DNA of 64,000 nt. Source: Erythrobacter sp. (GTDB lineage: Bacteria; Pseudomonadota; Alphaproteobacteria; Sphingomonadales; Sphingomonadaceae). Location of the stretch: contig JAACTB010000009.1 of NCBI GenBank assembly GCA_009993605.1, forward strand, positions 62,001 through 126,000, in the 5' to 3' direction. This document shows, in pieces, positions 26,258 to 38,718 of this stretch. The notes under the pieces are model-generated. The model was not told where the DNA came from and made no database searches. It saw nothing but the letters and a program-made list of their open reading frames with translations. The position numbers and the translations under genes were made by a program. Positions within the stretch are counted from its first letter, which is position 1; every line of letters begins with the position of its first letter.

Positions 26258-27294
26258 AAAATGCTCAATCCAAACAGAAAATCAGTCACGATCTTGGTCA
26301 CGAACATGTTTTTCTTGGTAAGAACCATGAACGCAACGAGCGGCGAACCTGGTTCGTCATAGCGCTCACCACCGTGATGATGGTCGTCGAGATCACAGCG
26401 GGCACGATCTATGGATCCATGGCGCTCGTGGCGGATGGTTGGCATATGGCAACTCATGCGGCGGCAATGCTGATTGCAGCCCTTGCCTACCTCTTCGCCC
26501 GTCGAAACGCTCGTAATCCGCGTTTCACCTTCGGAACAGGCAAAGTTGGGGACCTGGCCGCGTTCGCCAGCGCGATTGTCCTCGCACTCGTCGCCCTCCT
26601 TATCGGTTGGGAGAGTGTCGTCCGTCTCGCAAATCCGATTCCCATCAGCTTCAACCAGGCGATTATGGTGGCCGTAATAGGTCTCGTCGTGAACCTCGTC
26701 AGCGCCTGGCTGCTACGCGATGATCACGATCACCACCATGGTCATGGTCATGGTCATACGCACGGCAGCGACCCGCACCATGCTCACGATCACCATGACG
26801 AGCGCAAGCACAGTCACGATCCTCATGATGGGAAGGATCAGAACCTGCGAGCGGCGTATCTACATGTTCTGGCGGACGCTCTTACATCGGTTTTGGCGAT
26901 CGTAGCACTTCTTGCCGGCAGCATGTATGGCTGGATCTGGCTCGACCCAGTGATGGGTATCGTCGGGGCACTCGTCATTGCGCGGTGGTCTTGGGGCTTG
27001 TTGAGAGATACCGCTGCGACAATGCTCGACTATCGAGGTGCCGACGATCCAATCGAGCATGATATTCGGAAAGCCATTGGAACCGTTGGCGATACGATCA
27101 CTGATCTTCATGTCTGGCAATTAGGTCCTGGCCATCACGGAGCAATCCTTGCTGTATCTACTCAGAATAAAGAAAGTTCGGCCGTTTACCGTGAACGTCT
27201 CGCAAAAATATCTGGACTTTCTCATCTGACTGTCGAGGTAAATCATGTTCGTCAGATTACAGGTGAAACACCCCTCGAGGATTCACCAGCATGA
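26254..27294 (+). CDS. dmeF: DmeF-like cation diffusion facilitator (Co/Ni efflux)
   Basis: 346 aa. Six membrane helices with CDF metal sites 'ALVADGWHMATHA' in helix II and 'YLHVLADALTS' in helix V, and a long His-rich loop between helices IV and V (about residues 156-193, 'DHDHHHGHGHGHTHG...'). The N-terminus 'HDLGHEHVFLGKNHERNERRTWFVIALT' is characteristic of DmeF. It exports cobalt and nickel from cytoplasm to periplasm by proton antiport. Translation is coupled to dmeR upstream and, by another 4-bp overlap, to the small His-containing protein downstream. Confidence 0.92.
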   Translation: MKNAQSKQKISHDLGHEHVFLGKNHERNERRTWFVIALTTVMMVVEITAGTIYGSMALVADGWHMATHAAAMLIAALAYLFARRNARNPRFTFGTGKVGDLAAFASAIVLALVALLIGWESVVRLANPIPISFNQAIMVAVIGLVVNLVSAWLLRDDHDHHHGHGHGHTHGSDPHHAHDHHDERKHSHDPHDGKDQNLRAAYLHVLADALTSVLAIVALLAGSMYGWIWLDPVMGIVGALVIARWSWGLLRDTAATMLDYRGADDPIEHDIRKAIGTVGDTITDLHVWQLGPGHHGAILAVSTQNKESSAVYRERLAKISGLSHLTVEVNHVRQITGETPLEDSPA

Positions 27295-27752
27295 ATGGCA
27301 AGTGCATAACCGGTCCCAAGTTTCTTTCGCATTCGCCCATTAGCAGTCGCATTGCGTCATCTTGCTTATCATTACCGTGTGGCTTATCGGCGGCGGCCGT
27401 GCGTCAATGGTTCGCTATCTTTGTGCTTGCGATCATGCTCGTTTCCCACGGTGGGTTTTCGGGCGCGCTGCCGCATGTGGAACACGATCATAGCCATGAA
27501 GCGGGAAGCTCGCATCATGCACCAGAGCCTGTTGAGGCAACACAGGAAACTAACTTGCTGATTGCCGACAATTCGACTTCTGGGGAAACGGTCCCGCACG
27601 GTTCCGCCCATAGTCACATAACTGTTGGTCTACCCGAAACTGCTTCGCTGATCGCCTCATATCGGTCGGAGCGTTCACTGCCGCAGCCCAGCCAAACGGA
27701 AGCCCTAACTGGCAGCGAACCTGCACCCCTTACCCAACCACCGTTAGCCTGA
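27291..27752 (+). CDS. Small exported His-rich protein of unknown function
   Basis: 153 aa, start overlapping the dmeF stop (ATGA). A hydrophobic segment near residues 38-58 ('WFAIFVLAIMLVSHGGFSGA') could be a signal/anchor, followed by 'HVEHDHSHEAGSSHHAPE' and a further 'HGSAHSHITVG'. The His clusters suggest periplasmic metal binding, consistent with its place between dmeF and czcCBA. I do not recognise a named family. The short interval to czcC holds a small CCCGG/CCGGG hairpin and the czcC ribosome site. Confidence 0.6.
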   Translation: MNGKCITGPKFLSHSPISSRIASSCLSLPCGLSAAAVRQWFAIFVLAIMLVSHGGFSGALPHVEHDHSHEAGSSHHAPEPVEATQETNLLIADNSTSGETVPHGSAHSHITVGLPETASLIASYRSERSLPQPSQTEALTGSEPAPLTQPPLA

Positions 27753-27818
27753 ACTCATAAGCCTAGCGCCCGGAATCCCGGGTCGCTCGATAGTTTTTGA
27801 AGTTCAGGAGTTCCCAAA

Positions 27819-29042
27819 ATGAACGCGATTTTGCGTGCCGCCTTGCTGGCGGTCACGATTATGTCGGCACATGCGGCTCAGGCCCAATCGCTCACCCTCG
27901 AAGAGGCCATTCGGCAATCGGTCGTAAGTTCGCCTCAGGGTGCAGCGGCGGCCGCGAGGATCGATGGCCTCGAGGCCGCCCGTGCCGCTGCCGATACGAA
28001 GCCAGCGCCCACGATCGAAGGTGCAATCGAGAATATCGGCACGTCCGGTTTCAACGAGATCCAGATTGATGGCACGTATAACCAGAGGCTAGAACGGGGC
28101 GGCAAGCGGGAGGCGCGGATCGAACTTGCCGAGGGCGAGATCGGCATCGCCCAGGCCGAAGCGCTGATCCGCCGCTTGGACCTCGCCCGTCAAGTGCAGG
28201 AACTCTATGTCGAAGCGCAGACTGCCGCGCTCGATCTTGAACTGGCGCGAAGCCGGGTCGAGATTGCGGCAGCGCTACAGTCCGAGGTGCAGCGCCGTGT
28301 GGACGGTGCGCGCGATCCGCTATTCGCCGGCACCAGGGCGAAGACCCAGCTTGCGGAGGCAAAGGTCGACCTCGAACTGGCAGAACACGCTCTTGATGCA
28401 GCCAAGGCTCGTCTCGCTCTTCTGACAGGTAGCGACCCGACAGAAATCAATGTCGTTACCGACGGATTTCTGGAGCTTAAGGCGCATTCTATCGAACTGG
28501 GTAACTTTCCCTCGATCGATCTCGCCCTTTACGAAGCAAGACGCCAGCGGGCGGATGCGAACTATCGCCTTCAGGAAGCCTACAGCCGAACCGATCCTAC
28601 TGTCTATGCTGGCCCGCGTATCTTTGGGTCGGGCAATATAGCCGTGGTGGCTGGGTTTTCCCTGCCACTGCCCAACCGCGCCTTGAACCGGGCGAATATC
28701 GATCGTGCGGCAGCCGAGCAACGGCAGGTAGATGCGGACCTGGCGGTCCAACGCTTCCAGCGCCAGCGTGAAGTCGCTCTAGCGGTCGAGCGCGTCGAGG
28801 AAGCACGGCACGAAGCCGAAGCGATACAGGCCCGCGTTATTCCGGGCGCGCAGCAGACCCTGCGCGAAGTCCGCGCTGGTTACAATCGCGGCGGGTTCAC
28901 CTTCATGGACGTCTCGATGGCGCATTCTTCGTTGCACGACGCGCGCGTCCGCTTCGTCGAAGCTCTTTCCGAATATCATGAAGCGAAAGTCGAACTCGAC
29001 CGGCTGACCGGCCGTTTCGCCGACCTCGTTGGGGGAATTTAA
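27819..29042 (+). CDS. czcC: CzcC-like outer-membrane factor of RND metal efflux
   Basis: 407 aa, ribosome site AGGAG 8 nt upstream. A signal peptide (about 1-22, '...MSAHAAQAQ') precedes two OEP helical repeats; the last ends 'GYNRGGFTFMDVSMAHSSLHDARVRFVEALSEYHEAKVELDRLTG', the usual TolC-family C-terminal half. With the next two genes it forms CzcCBA, which carries Co, Zn, Cd or Ni from the periplasm out of the cell. Its stop is followed by the czcB ATG after one base. Confidence 0.88.
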   Translation: MNAILRAALLAVTIMSAHAAQAQSLTLEEAIRQSVVSSPQGAAAAARIDGLEAARAAADTKPAPTIEGAIENIGTSGFNEIQIDGTYNQRLERGGKREARIELAEGEIGIAQAEALIRRLDLARQVQELYVEAQTAALDLELARSRVEIAAALQSEVQRRVDGARDPLFAGTRAKTQLAEAKVDLELAEHALDAAKARLALLTGSDPTEINVVTDGFLELKAHSIELGNFPSIDLALYEARRQRADANYRLQEAYSRTDPTVYAGPRIFGSGNIAVVAGFSLPLPNRALNRANIDRAAAEQRQVDADLAVQRFQRQREVALAVERVEEARHEAEAIQARVIPGAQQTLREVRAGYNRGGFTFMDVSMAHSSLHDARVRFVEALSEYHEAKVELDRLTGRFADLVGGI

Positions 29043-29043
29043 A

Positions 29044-33448
<4,405 letters not shown>

Positions 33449-33484
33449 TCTTCGAACACGCATCACATCCAATGGAGTGAAAGA

Positions 33485-34207
33485 ATGAACTTATCTGCAA
33501 TCTCAAGACCGGGCGATATTCCACCACGCTATCTGGTCGCCATTGCGTTGATGGTCCTGCTGTTGTGCTCTGGCGTCGAAGCCTGGGCACACAGCGTGGC
33601 CGAGGGCGACAAAGGATACATCCAGGAGAGTAGCGGTGTGCTGTTCTTTCCTTTCATATACCTCGGCGCGAAACACATGGTGACTGGCTACGATCACCTG
33701 CTGTTCCTGTTCGGCGTGATTTTCTTCCTTTATCGCATGAAGGACATCGGCATCTATGTGACGCTGTTCGCGATCGGCCATTCGACAACCCTGCTGTTTG
33801 GCGTGCTCACAGGCATCTCTGCTAATGCCTACGTGATCGATGCGATCATCGGCCTGTCGGTCGTCTACAAGGCACTCGACAACCTAGGAGCGTTCCAGCG
33901 TTGGTTCGGATTCCAGCCTAACACCAAGGTCGCAACGCTTATTTTCGGATTTTTCCATGGTTTCGGTCTGGCGACCAAGATCATCGAATTCCAGATCGCG
34001 GAAGACGGGCTGGTCCCCAATCTCATCGCTTTCAACATCGGTGTCGAGATTGGCCAGCTTCTCGCGCTCGGCGGCATTCTGATCGCCATGGGCTTCTGGC
34101 GGCGAACCGGCAGCTTCATGCGTCATGCCTTTGCCGCCAACGTCCTTCTCATGACCGCAGGCTTCGTTCTCGTCGGTTACCAGCTTGCCGGCCTGACTGT
34201 CAGCTAA
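33485..34207 (+). CDS. HupE/UreJ-family membrane protein
   Basis: 240 aa. A signal-like first helix ends '...GVEAWAHSV'. Six or so helices follow with the family hallmarks 'YLGAKHMVTGYDHLLFLFGVIFFL', 'LFAIGHSTTLLFGV' and 'GFFHGFGLATKI'. HupE/UreJ proteins are secondary nickel (or cobalt) transporters; within czc/ncc operons of proteobacteria they are frequent companions whose direction of transport is not settled. It follows czcA by 36 nt on the same strand. Confidence 0.88.
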   Translation: MNLSAISRPGDIPPRYLVAIALMVLLLCSGVEAWAHSVAEGDKGYIQESSGVLFFPFIYLGAKHMVTGYDHLLFLFGVIFFLYRMKDIGIYVTLFAIGHSTTLLFGVLTGISANAYVIDAIIGLSVVYKALDNLGAFQRWFGFQPNTKVATLIFGFFHGFGLATKIIEFQIAEDGLVPNLIAFNIGVEIGQLLALGGILIAMGFWRRTGSFMRHAFAANVLLMTAGFVLVGYQLAGLTVS

Positions 34208-34231
34208 TTCAGTTTTACGGAGACACAAACC

Positions 34232-34855
34232 ATGTTCAATTCTCAACGCCCTTCGACCAATGATCTTCCAAGCAATGGCCAGCTCTTGCGGGCGACTGGG
34301 ATCGCCGCCGTCGCCGCTGGGGCCATTCTCGTGACGGTGGTCCTACCCAGTGAATACGGTATCGATCCGACCGGGGTTGGGCGCGTGGCTGGCCTCACCC
34401 AAATGGGTGAAATCAAACAACAACTTGCGCTCGAAGCTGCGGCTGATGAGAATGGAGCAGTAATCCCAACGACCGTTGAAGCTTCGGCGGTGGCAGTATC
34501 GGGCCAATCGGATACTGCACAAAGTGACGCATCAGGCACCAACTCGGATGTCACCACCCTCACTCTCGCCCCGGGCGAAGGGGCCGAAATCAAACTGGTC
34601 ATGGCGAAGGATAACGCGATTGATTACGATTGGTCGGTGTCCGGCGGCGCGGTCAATTACGACACCCATGCGGACGCTCCTGGCATCTCCTATCATGCCT
34701 ACGGGAAGGGCAAGAATTCGGGAGGCGAGAAGGGAAAACTGGTTGCAGCCTTCGATGGCAGCCACGGTTGGTTCTGGCGCAACCGTTCGGGCGGAGCGGT
34801 AACGATCACGCTGCGAACCGAGGGCAATTACGCCGAAATCAAACGCGTGGTATAG
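34232..34855 (+). CDS. Membrane-anchored periplasmic protein of czc-type clusters
   Basis: 207 aa. One N-terminal anchor (about residues 20-40, 'ATGIAAVAAGAILVTVVLPS') precedes a periplasmic domain with 'LTLAPGEGAEIKLVMAKDNAIDYDWSVSGGAVNYDTHADA' and 'FDGSHGWFWRNRSGGAVTITLRTEGNYAEIKRV'. Proteins of this kind, often named transmembrane anchor protein, recur beside HupE in metal-efflux clusters. The cupredoxin-like ending ('HGWFWRN...VTITL') is suggestive but no blue-copper ligand set is visible. Function unknown. Confidence 0.72.
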   Translation: MFNSQRPSTNDLPSNGQLLRATGIAAVAAGAILVTVVLPSEYGIDPTGVGRVAGLTQMGEIKQQLALEAAADENGAVIPTTVEASAVAVSGQSDTAQSDASGTNSDVTTLTLAPGEGAEIKLVMAKDNAIDYDWSVSGGAVNYDTHADAPGISYHAYGKGKNSGGEKGKLVAAFDGSHGWFWRNRSGGAVTITLRTEGNYAEIKRVV

Positions 34856-34873
34856 TCGCGCGTTTAATACGCC

Positions 34874-35323
34874 ATGTTTTTCGCTGCCCCGATAACCGCT
34901 TACGCGGGCTTGTTTGGCGCGGCATTGCTCGCGGCAACGATAGTTCCTGCGCAGTCGGAACTGCTTTTGGTAGGTCTCCTGATGTCGGGGCAGTTTGCAC
35001 CATTATGGTTGCTCGCCGCTGCGACTGCCGGGAATGTGCTCGGCTCGCTCATCAATTGGGCCTTGGGGCGTTTCCTAGCGGAATACCGCAAAGCGCGTTG
35101 GTTCCCTGCTTCTCAACGCTCGCTTGAGCGTGCGGAGCGTTGGTTCGCCCGTTACGGATCGGGCGTCCTCCTTCTGTCCTGGCTACCGATCGTCGGTGAT
35201 CCGCTTACACTTATTGCGGGAGTCCTAAGGATGCGCCTGATCCCGTTCCTTCTGGTTGTGACGTTGGCGAAGGGCGCGCGATATTCCGTTATTGCGATAA
35301 CCGTGGCCAGACTAACTGACTGA
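34874..35323 (+). CDS. YqaA/DedA-like membrane protein
   Basis: 149 aa, four hydrophobic segments. 'FGAALLAATIVPAQSELLLVGLLMSGQF', 'AATAGNVLGSLINWALGRFL' and 'YGSGVLLLSWLPIVGDPLTLIAGVLRM' correspond to the YqaA branch of the DedA/SNARE-associated family. DedA proteins act in membrane lipid flipping and proton-motive-force homeostasis; the YqaA type is often found with metal resistance genes. It has 18 nt to the gene before and 21 nt to the MFS gene after, so probably the same operon. Confidence 0.8.
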   Translation: MFFAAPITAYAGLFGAALLAATIVPAQSELLLVGLLMSGQFAPLWLLAAATAGNVLGSLINWALGRFLAEYRKARWFPASQRSLERAERWFARYGSGVLLLSWLPIVGDPLTLIAGVLRMRLIPFLLVVTLAKGARYSVIAITVARLTD

Positions 35324-35344
35324 GTTAAAAGGACGAATGCCAGA

Positions 35345-36679
35345 ATGCTTTCCATCCTCGCCAACAGAACATACCGGCACCTGTTCTTCGCTCAGGTGAT
35401 CGCTTTAGTCGGAACAGGTCTTGCAACCGTTGCGCTGGGGCTACTTGCATACGACATTGCCGGAGCTGACGCAGGTGCGGTGCTCGGCACGGCTCTGGCG
35501 ATTAAGATGATGGCATATGTCGGCATCGCACCAATTGCAGGCGCCTACGCCGACCGGCTCCCGCGAAAGAGCCTGCTCGTGGCCATGGATGTCGTTCGGG
35601 GGGCTGTGGCGCTGTTGCTACCGTTCGTAGACGCGATCTGGCAAATCTATCTGCTGATCTTCGTTCTGCAGTCAGCCTCGGCAGTGTTCACACCTACCTT
35701 CCAAGCGACCATTCCGGACATCCTCCCTGAGGAAGAGGACTACACCCAAGCCTTGTCGCTTTCTCGTCTGGCGTATGATCTGGAAAGCTTGCTCAGCCCG
35801 ATGTTGGCAGCGGCCTTACTGGCTATAATCAACTTTCACTGGCTCTTCGCGGGCACCTCGGTCGGTTTCATTGCTTCAGCTTTCCTGGTGATGACAACCA
35901 TCCTACCGCATCGGACAGCAGCCGCGAAGAAAGTGCAAGGCGTGTGGGAAAAGACGACGCGTGGAATGCGGATATACATCAAAACGCCGCGCCTCAGGGG
36001 TATGTTGGCGGTGACACTGGCGGCCGCCGCGGGCAGCGCGATGGTCATCGTAAATACCGTTGTCATCGTGAAAGAGATGGGCCGCACCCAGGGCGATGTC
36101 GCGCTGGCGCTGGCAGCCTATGGCGGAGGCTCTATGCTAGCCGCACTGGCGCTGCCGAAATTACTGGGAAAAACAAACGATCGCAACCTGATGATTTTCG
36201 GGGCCGGGGTGCTGACACTGACGCTGACAGGACTGGGGTTGGTGTTACCGGGAATTGGAGACGAAGCTTTATGGTTCGTGCTTTTGTCCGGCTGGCTGTT
36301 TATGGGAATGGCCTACTCTATATGTGTCACGCCCAGCGGACGACTTTTGAAGCGTTCTTCGAACGAGGCAGATCGTCCGTCCCTGTTCGCGGCACAGTTT
36401 GCGCTGAGCCATGTCTGCTGGTTGATCGCTTATCCGGTCGCAGGGCAGGTCGGCGCGCAAGTTGGCATGGCATCCGCCTTTTTGCTGCTCGCTTTTCTGG
36501 CTGGGGTCGGGTCAATCTTGGCTATCTTCGTTTGGCCACGTTCTGATCCTTCCGAAATTAAACACGCCCACCCTGAACTGCCAGCCGATGATCCACATCT
36601 GATCAAACATGGCAGCGATACACACGCGCACCAATTTGTTATCGATGATCTGCATACGAGCTGGCCAGGCAGGCTTTAG
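35345..36679 (+). CDS. MFS exporter, NreB-like
   Basis: 444 aa, about 12 helices. Motif A-like 'GAYADRLPRKSLLVAMDVVRG' sits between helices II and III, and 'VFTPTFQATIPDILPEEEDYTQALSLSRLAYDLESLLSPMLAA' is typical of the DHA3/NreB branch. The C-terminal tail beyond the last helix is His-rich ('KHAHPELPADDPHLIKHGSDTHAHQF'), as in the nickel exporter NreB. It probably exports nickel or cobalt to the periplasm, complementing DmeF. It is the last gene of the czc run. The 164 nt that follow hold only a weak 6-bp hairpin near 36812-36830. Confidence 0.82.
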   Translation: MLSILANRTYRHLFFAQVIALVGTGLATVALGLLAYDIAGADAGAVLGTALAIKMMAYVGIAPIAGAYADRLPRKSLLVAMDVVRGAVALLLPFVDAIWQIYLLIFVLQSASAVFTPTFQATIPDILPEEEDYTQALSLSRLAYDLESLLSPMLAAALLAIINFHWLFAGTSVGFIASAFLVMTTILPHRTAAAKKVQGVWEKTTRGMRIYIKTPRLRGMLAVTLAAAAGSAMVIVNTVVIVKEMGRTQGDVALALAAYGGGSMLAALALPKLLGKTNDRNLMIFGAGVLTLTLTGLGLVLPGIGDEALWFVLLSGWLFMGMAYSICVTPSGRLLKRSSNEADRPSLFAAQFALSHVCWLIAYPVAGQVGAQVGMASAFLLLAFLAGVGSILAIFVWPRSDPSEIKHAHPELPADDPHLIKHGSDTHAHQFVIDDLHTSWPGRL

Positions 36680-36843
36680 AACTAACTCCCCTGATCGCCG
36701 GGAAAGAGTCAGCGGGCAGCACTCTCGTAAACAGCAGCACCCACCCGAACAGCTATCGTAGGCCTCACGCTGCCTGAAGGAGAATACCTAAAGCAGTCGT
36801 TTGCGCGCTAGCCGCCTATCCGGGAGGCGGAACGCGAAATCTG

Positions 36844-37401
36844 TCATTTATTGCGCGGGGCACGGGACGATGAGTGGTATTGCACGATCTTCCAGCCGTT
36901 CGCATCGTGAGCAAGCACCGATGTCGCGATGCCTTCGCGATCGATAACCCGTCCATCGGCCAACTCCAGGCGGTATGCATAAGTCTCCTTGCCATATGCC
37001 ATATGACCCATTCGTATCACTTCAAGTGTAGGGTCTGAAAAGGTGAAGCTTTTGATGCCGTCCAGTTCAGGTCCGAGGTGATGTTCCATATAGTGGGAAA
37101 ATGTGCCTTCATCCTTTCCATTTTCGAACACTGAAGACTTGTCAGCGAAAAGACCCGACATGGCACCGGCATCGCGCGCAACCAGCGCTTCGCGATAGGC
37201 AACCAGCGTTGTTTCAGCGCCAACCACGTCGTTATCGTCGATAGAATGGTGTTCCATACCATCCATCATATGGTGTGGCATTGCATCGGCTTGTCCGTCC
37301 ATCGATTGTCCAGCGTGATTAGCATGATCCATTTTCTCAGCCTGAGCAGGAGCAGCCAGCACGAGTAGTGCGCCGAAGGCGATTAAAGTTGTCTTCAACA
37401 T
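36844..37401 (-). CDS. Periplasmic NTF2/SnoaL-like protein of copper cluster
   Basis: 185 aa. Signal peptide (about 1-21, 'FGALLVLAAPAQAE') then a Met/His-rich linker ('MDHANHAGQSMDGQADAMPHHMMDGMEHHS') that likely binds copper. A DUF4440/SnoaL-type cone fold follows ('LVAYREALVARDAGAMSGLFADKSSVFENGKDEG...GHMAYGKETYAYRLELADGRVIDREGIATSVL...WKIVQYHSSSR'). The family is common in copper and heavy-metal clusters of sphingomonads with no established activity. It lies downstream of copB, with 21 nt between them. Confidence 0.75.
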   Translation of the reverse strand: MLKTTLIAFGALLVLAAPAQAEKMDHANHAGQSMDGQADAMPHHMMDGMEHHSIDDNDVVGAETTLVAYREALVARDAGAMSGLFADKSSVFENGKDEGTFSHYMEHHLGPELDGIKSFTFSDPTLEVIRMGHMAYGKETYAYRLELADGRVIDREGIATSVLAHDANGWKIVQYHSSSRAPRNK

Positions 37402-37422
37402 TTTCCAAATTACCTTTTAAAT

Positions 37423-38718
37423 TCAGAACCAAAACCGAACGCCAACCACGTAATTGGTGACGCTGGGGTCTTCACCTTCCAATCGAGCATAATCCGCGCT
37501 CTGGCCGACCTTCCATTCCTGGTCGATGCCGATGTAAGGGGCAAATTCGCGAGCAAAATGATAACGGAGGCGTAGGCCGGCTTCGATCGTGTCGATTCCG
37601 GCGCCAATTCCAAGTTCCGGAACGTCTTGCGCAGAGAATGACACTTCGGCGCGCGGTTGCAGCACAAGGCGCTGCGTCAACCGCTGGTCAAGCTCCGCTT
37701 CGACCCGCGCGGTTAGATCGCCCCTGTCCGACAGAAAGGCTGCGGCATCGACCTCGAACAGATAAGGTGCGAGTCCCTGGATGCCGACCACGGCATAGGT
37801 GCGATCCATCGGCGCGAAATCTTGTCGGATACCGGCCTGAAGATCGAAGAAAGGCGCGATAGCGCGGCTGTAGAGCGCCTGCACTTCCACGCTTTCTATT
37901 TCCTCGCCAAAACTGCCTTCGCCTTCGGACTTGAACCAGAATTTGTTTAGATCACCGCCGTAATAACCCTGTAGGTCAAACAGATAGCCGTCGGCATTGT
38001 CGCGGGCACGGTATTCTACCCGGTCACCCTGGAACCACGAGTATTTTTGACCACCCTGTTCCATTCGCAGCAATTCGCGACTTCCGCGCATGGCTTCGGC
38101 GCCCCAGATTGCATCGGCCGCGCGCGGCGGACCCGATCCTGCCGAGGCGGGTGGTGGTGCCATAGGGATCATCGCGCCACTCATCTGGTGGCCGGGAGAA
38201 TGACCGGACATGTCCGCACTTTCAGCCGGGGGAGCACACTGACCTGCAGGAACGGGATGGCCCATCGCACGGTGCCGGTCAGCCTCTGCTTCGCAGTCAG
38301 CCGCCGCCGGCGCGTCCATGCTGTGGTCCATGTGCCCTGATGGGGACGATTGATCCATTCTCGGCATGGAAGCCGGTTCTTCTATCATCATAGGGCCGCA
38401 TTCGCCCGCTGGGACGGAATGCCCCATGGCGCGGTGCCGTTCTGCTTCCTTTTCGCATTCCGTGGGCATACTATGGCCGTCCATCGGGCGAACTTCGGTG
38501 CTGACACTTGGATCAGGCTGCGCATCCTTCGCATCGCAGTAATCTGCCGAAACGGAATGACCCATCGCTCGATGGCTGGCAGCCTCCTTTTCGCACTCCG
38601 ACTGCGCAGCAGGCTGCACGTTGGGAGCCGCTTGACCATGATTCAGGTGATCTTGAGCGACAGAAGGAGAAGCGATAAAAACGCCACAAGCTGTAGAAAG
38701 TAGAAAGAAACTGCGCAT
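37423..38718 (-). CDS. copB: CopB-family outer-membrane copper resistance protein with tandem Cys-bounded repeats
   Basis: 431 aa from the ATG at 38718, overlapping the copA stop (ATGA) with a GGGAGACG ribosome site; a longer frame upstream is not used. A signal peptide (1-21) is followed by a 140-residue Met/His-rich region and the CopB beta-barrel ('AIWGAEAMRGSRELLRMEQGGQKYSWFQGDRVEYRARDN...' to the C-terminal 'VVGVRFWF'). The N-terminal region holds three copies of a 20-residue unit running Cys to Cys (C42-C61, C88-C107, C142-C161). CopB binds or passages copper at the outer membrane and works with CopA. Confidence 0.92.
   Translation of the reverse strand: MRSFFLLSTACGVFIASPSVAQDHLNHGQAAPNVQPAAQSECEKEAASHRAMGHSVSADYCDAKDAQPDPSVSTEVRPMDGHSMPTECEKEAERHRAMGHSVPAGECGPMMIEEPASMPRMDQSSPSGHMDHSMDAPAAADCEAEADRHRAMGHPVPAGQCAPPAESADMSGHSPGHQMSGAMIPMAPPPASAGSGPPRAADAIWGAEAMRGSRELLRMEQGGQKYSWFQGDRVEYRARDNADGYLFDLQGYYGGDLNKFWFKSEGEGSFGEEIESVEVQALYSRAIAPFFDLQAGIRQDFAPMDRTYAVVGIQGLAPYLFEVDAAAFLSDRGDLTARVEAELDQRLTQRLVLQPRAEVSFSAQDVPELGIGAGIDTIEAGLRLRYHFAREFAPYIGIDQEWKVGQSADYARLEGEDPSVTNYVVGVRFWF
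38236..38595 (-). repeat. Three coding repeats in copB (C-x18-C units)
   Basis: Units at 38536-38595, 38398-38457 and 38236-38295 encode CEKEAASHRAMGHSVSADYC, CEKEAERHRAMGHSVPAGEC and CEAEADRHRAMGHPVPAGQC. All three are exactly 20 codons. Spacers of 26 and 34 residues between them are Met/His-rich. Conserved HRAMGH and the terminal Cys pair look like a metal-binding module. Confidence 0.9.

Noticed and set aside
26735..26840. CATGGT/GATCAC-like tandem pattern as a microsatellite or CRISPR
   Set aside because: It encodes the His-rich loop of DmeF; unit length varies and no spacer structure exists. No CRISPR array was seen anywhere in the window.
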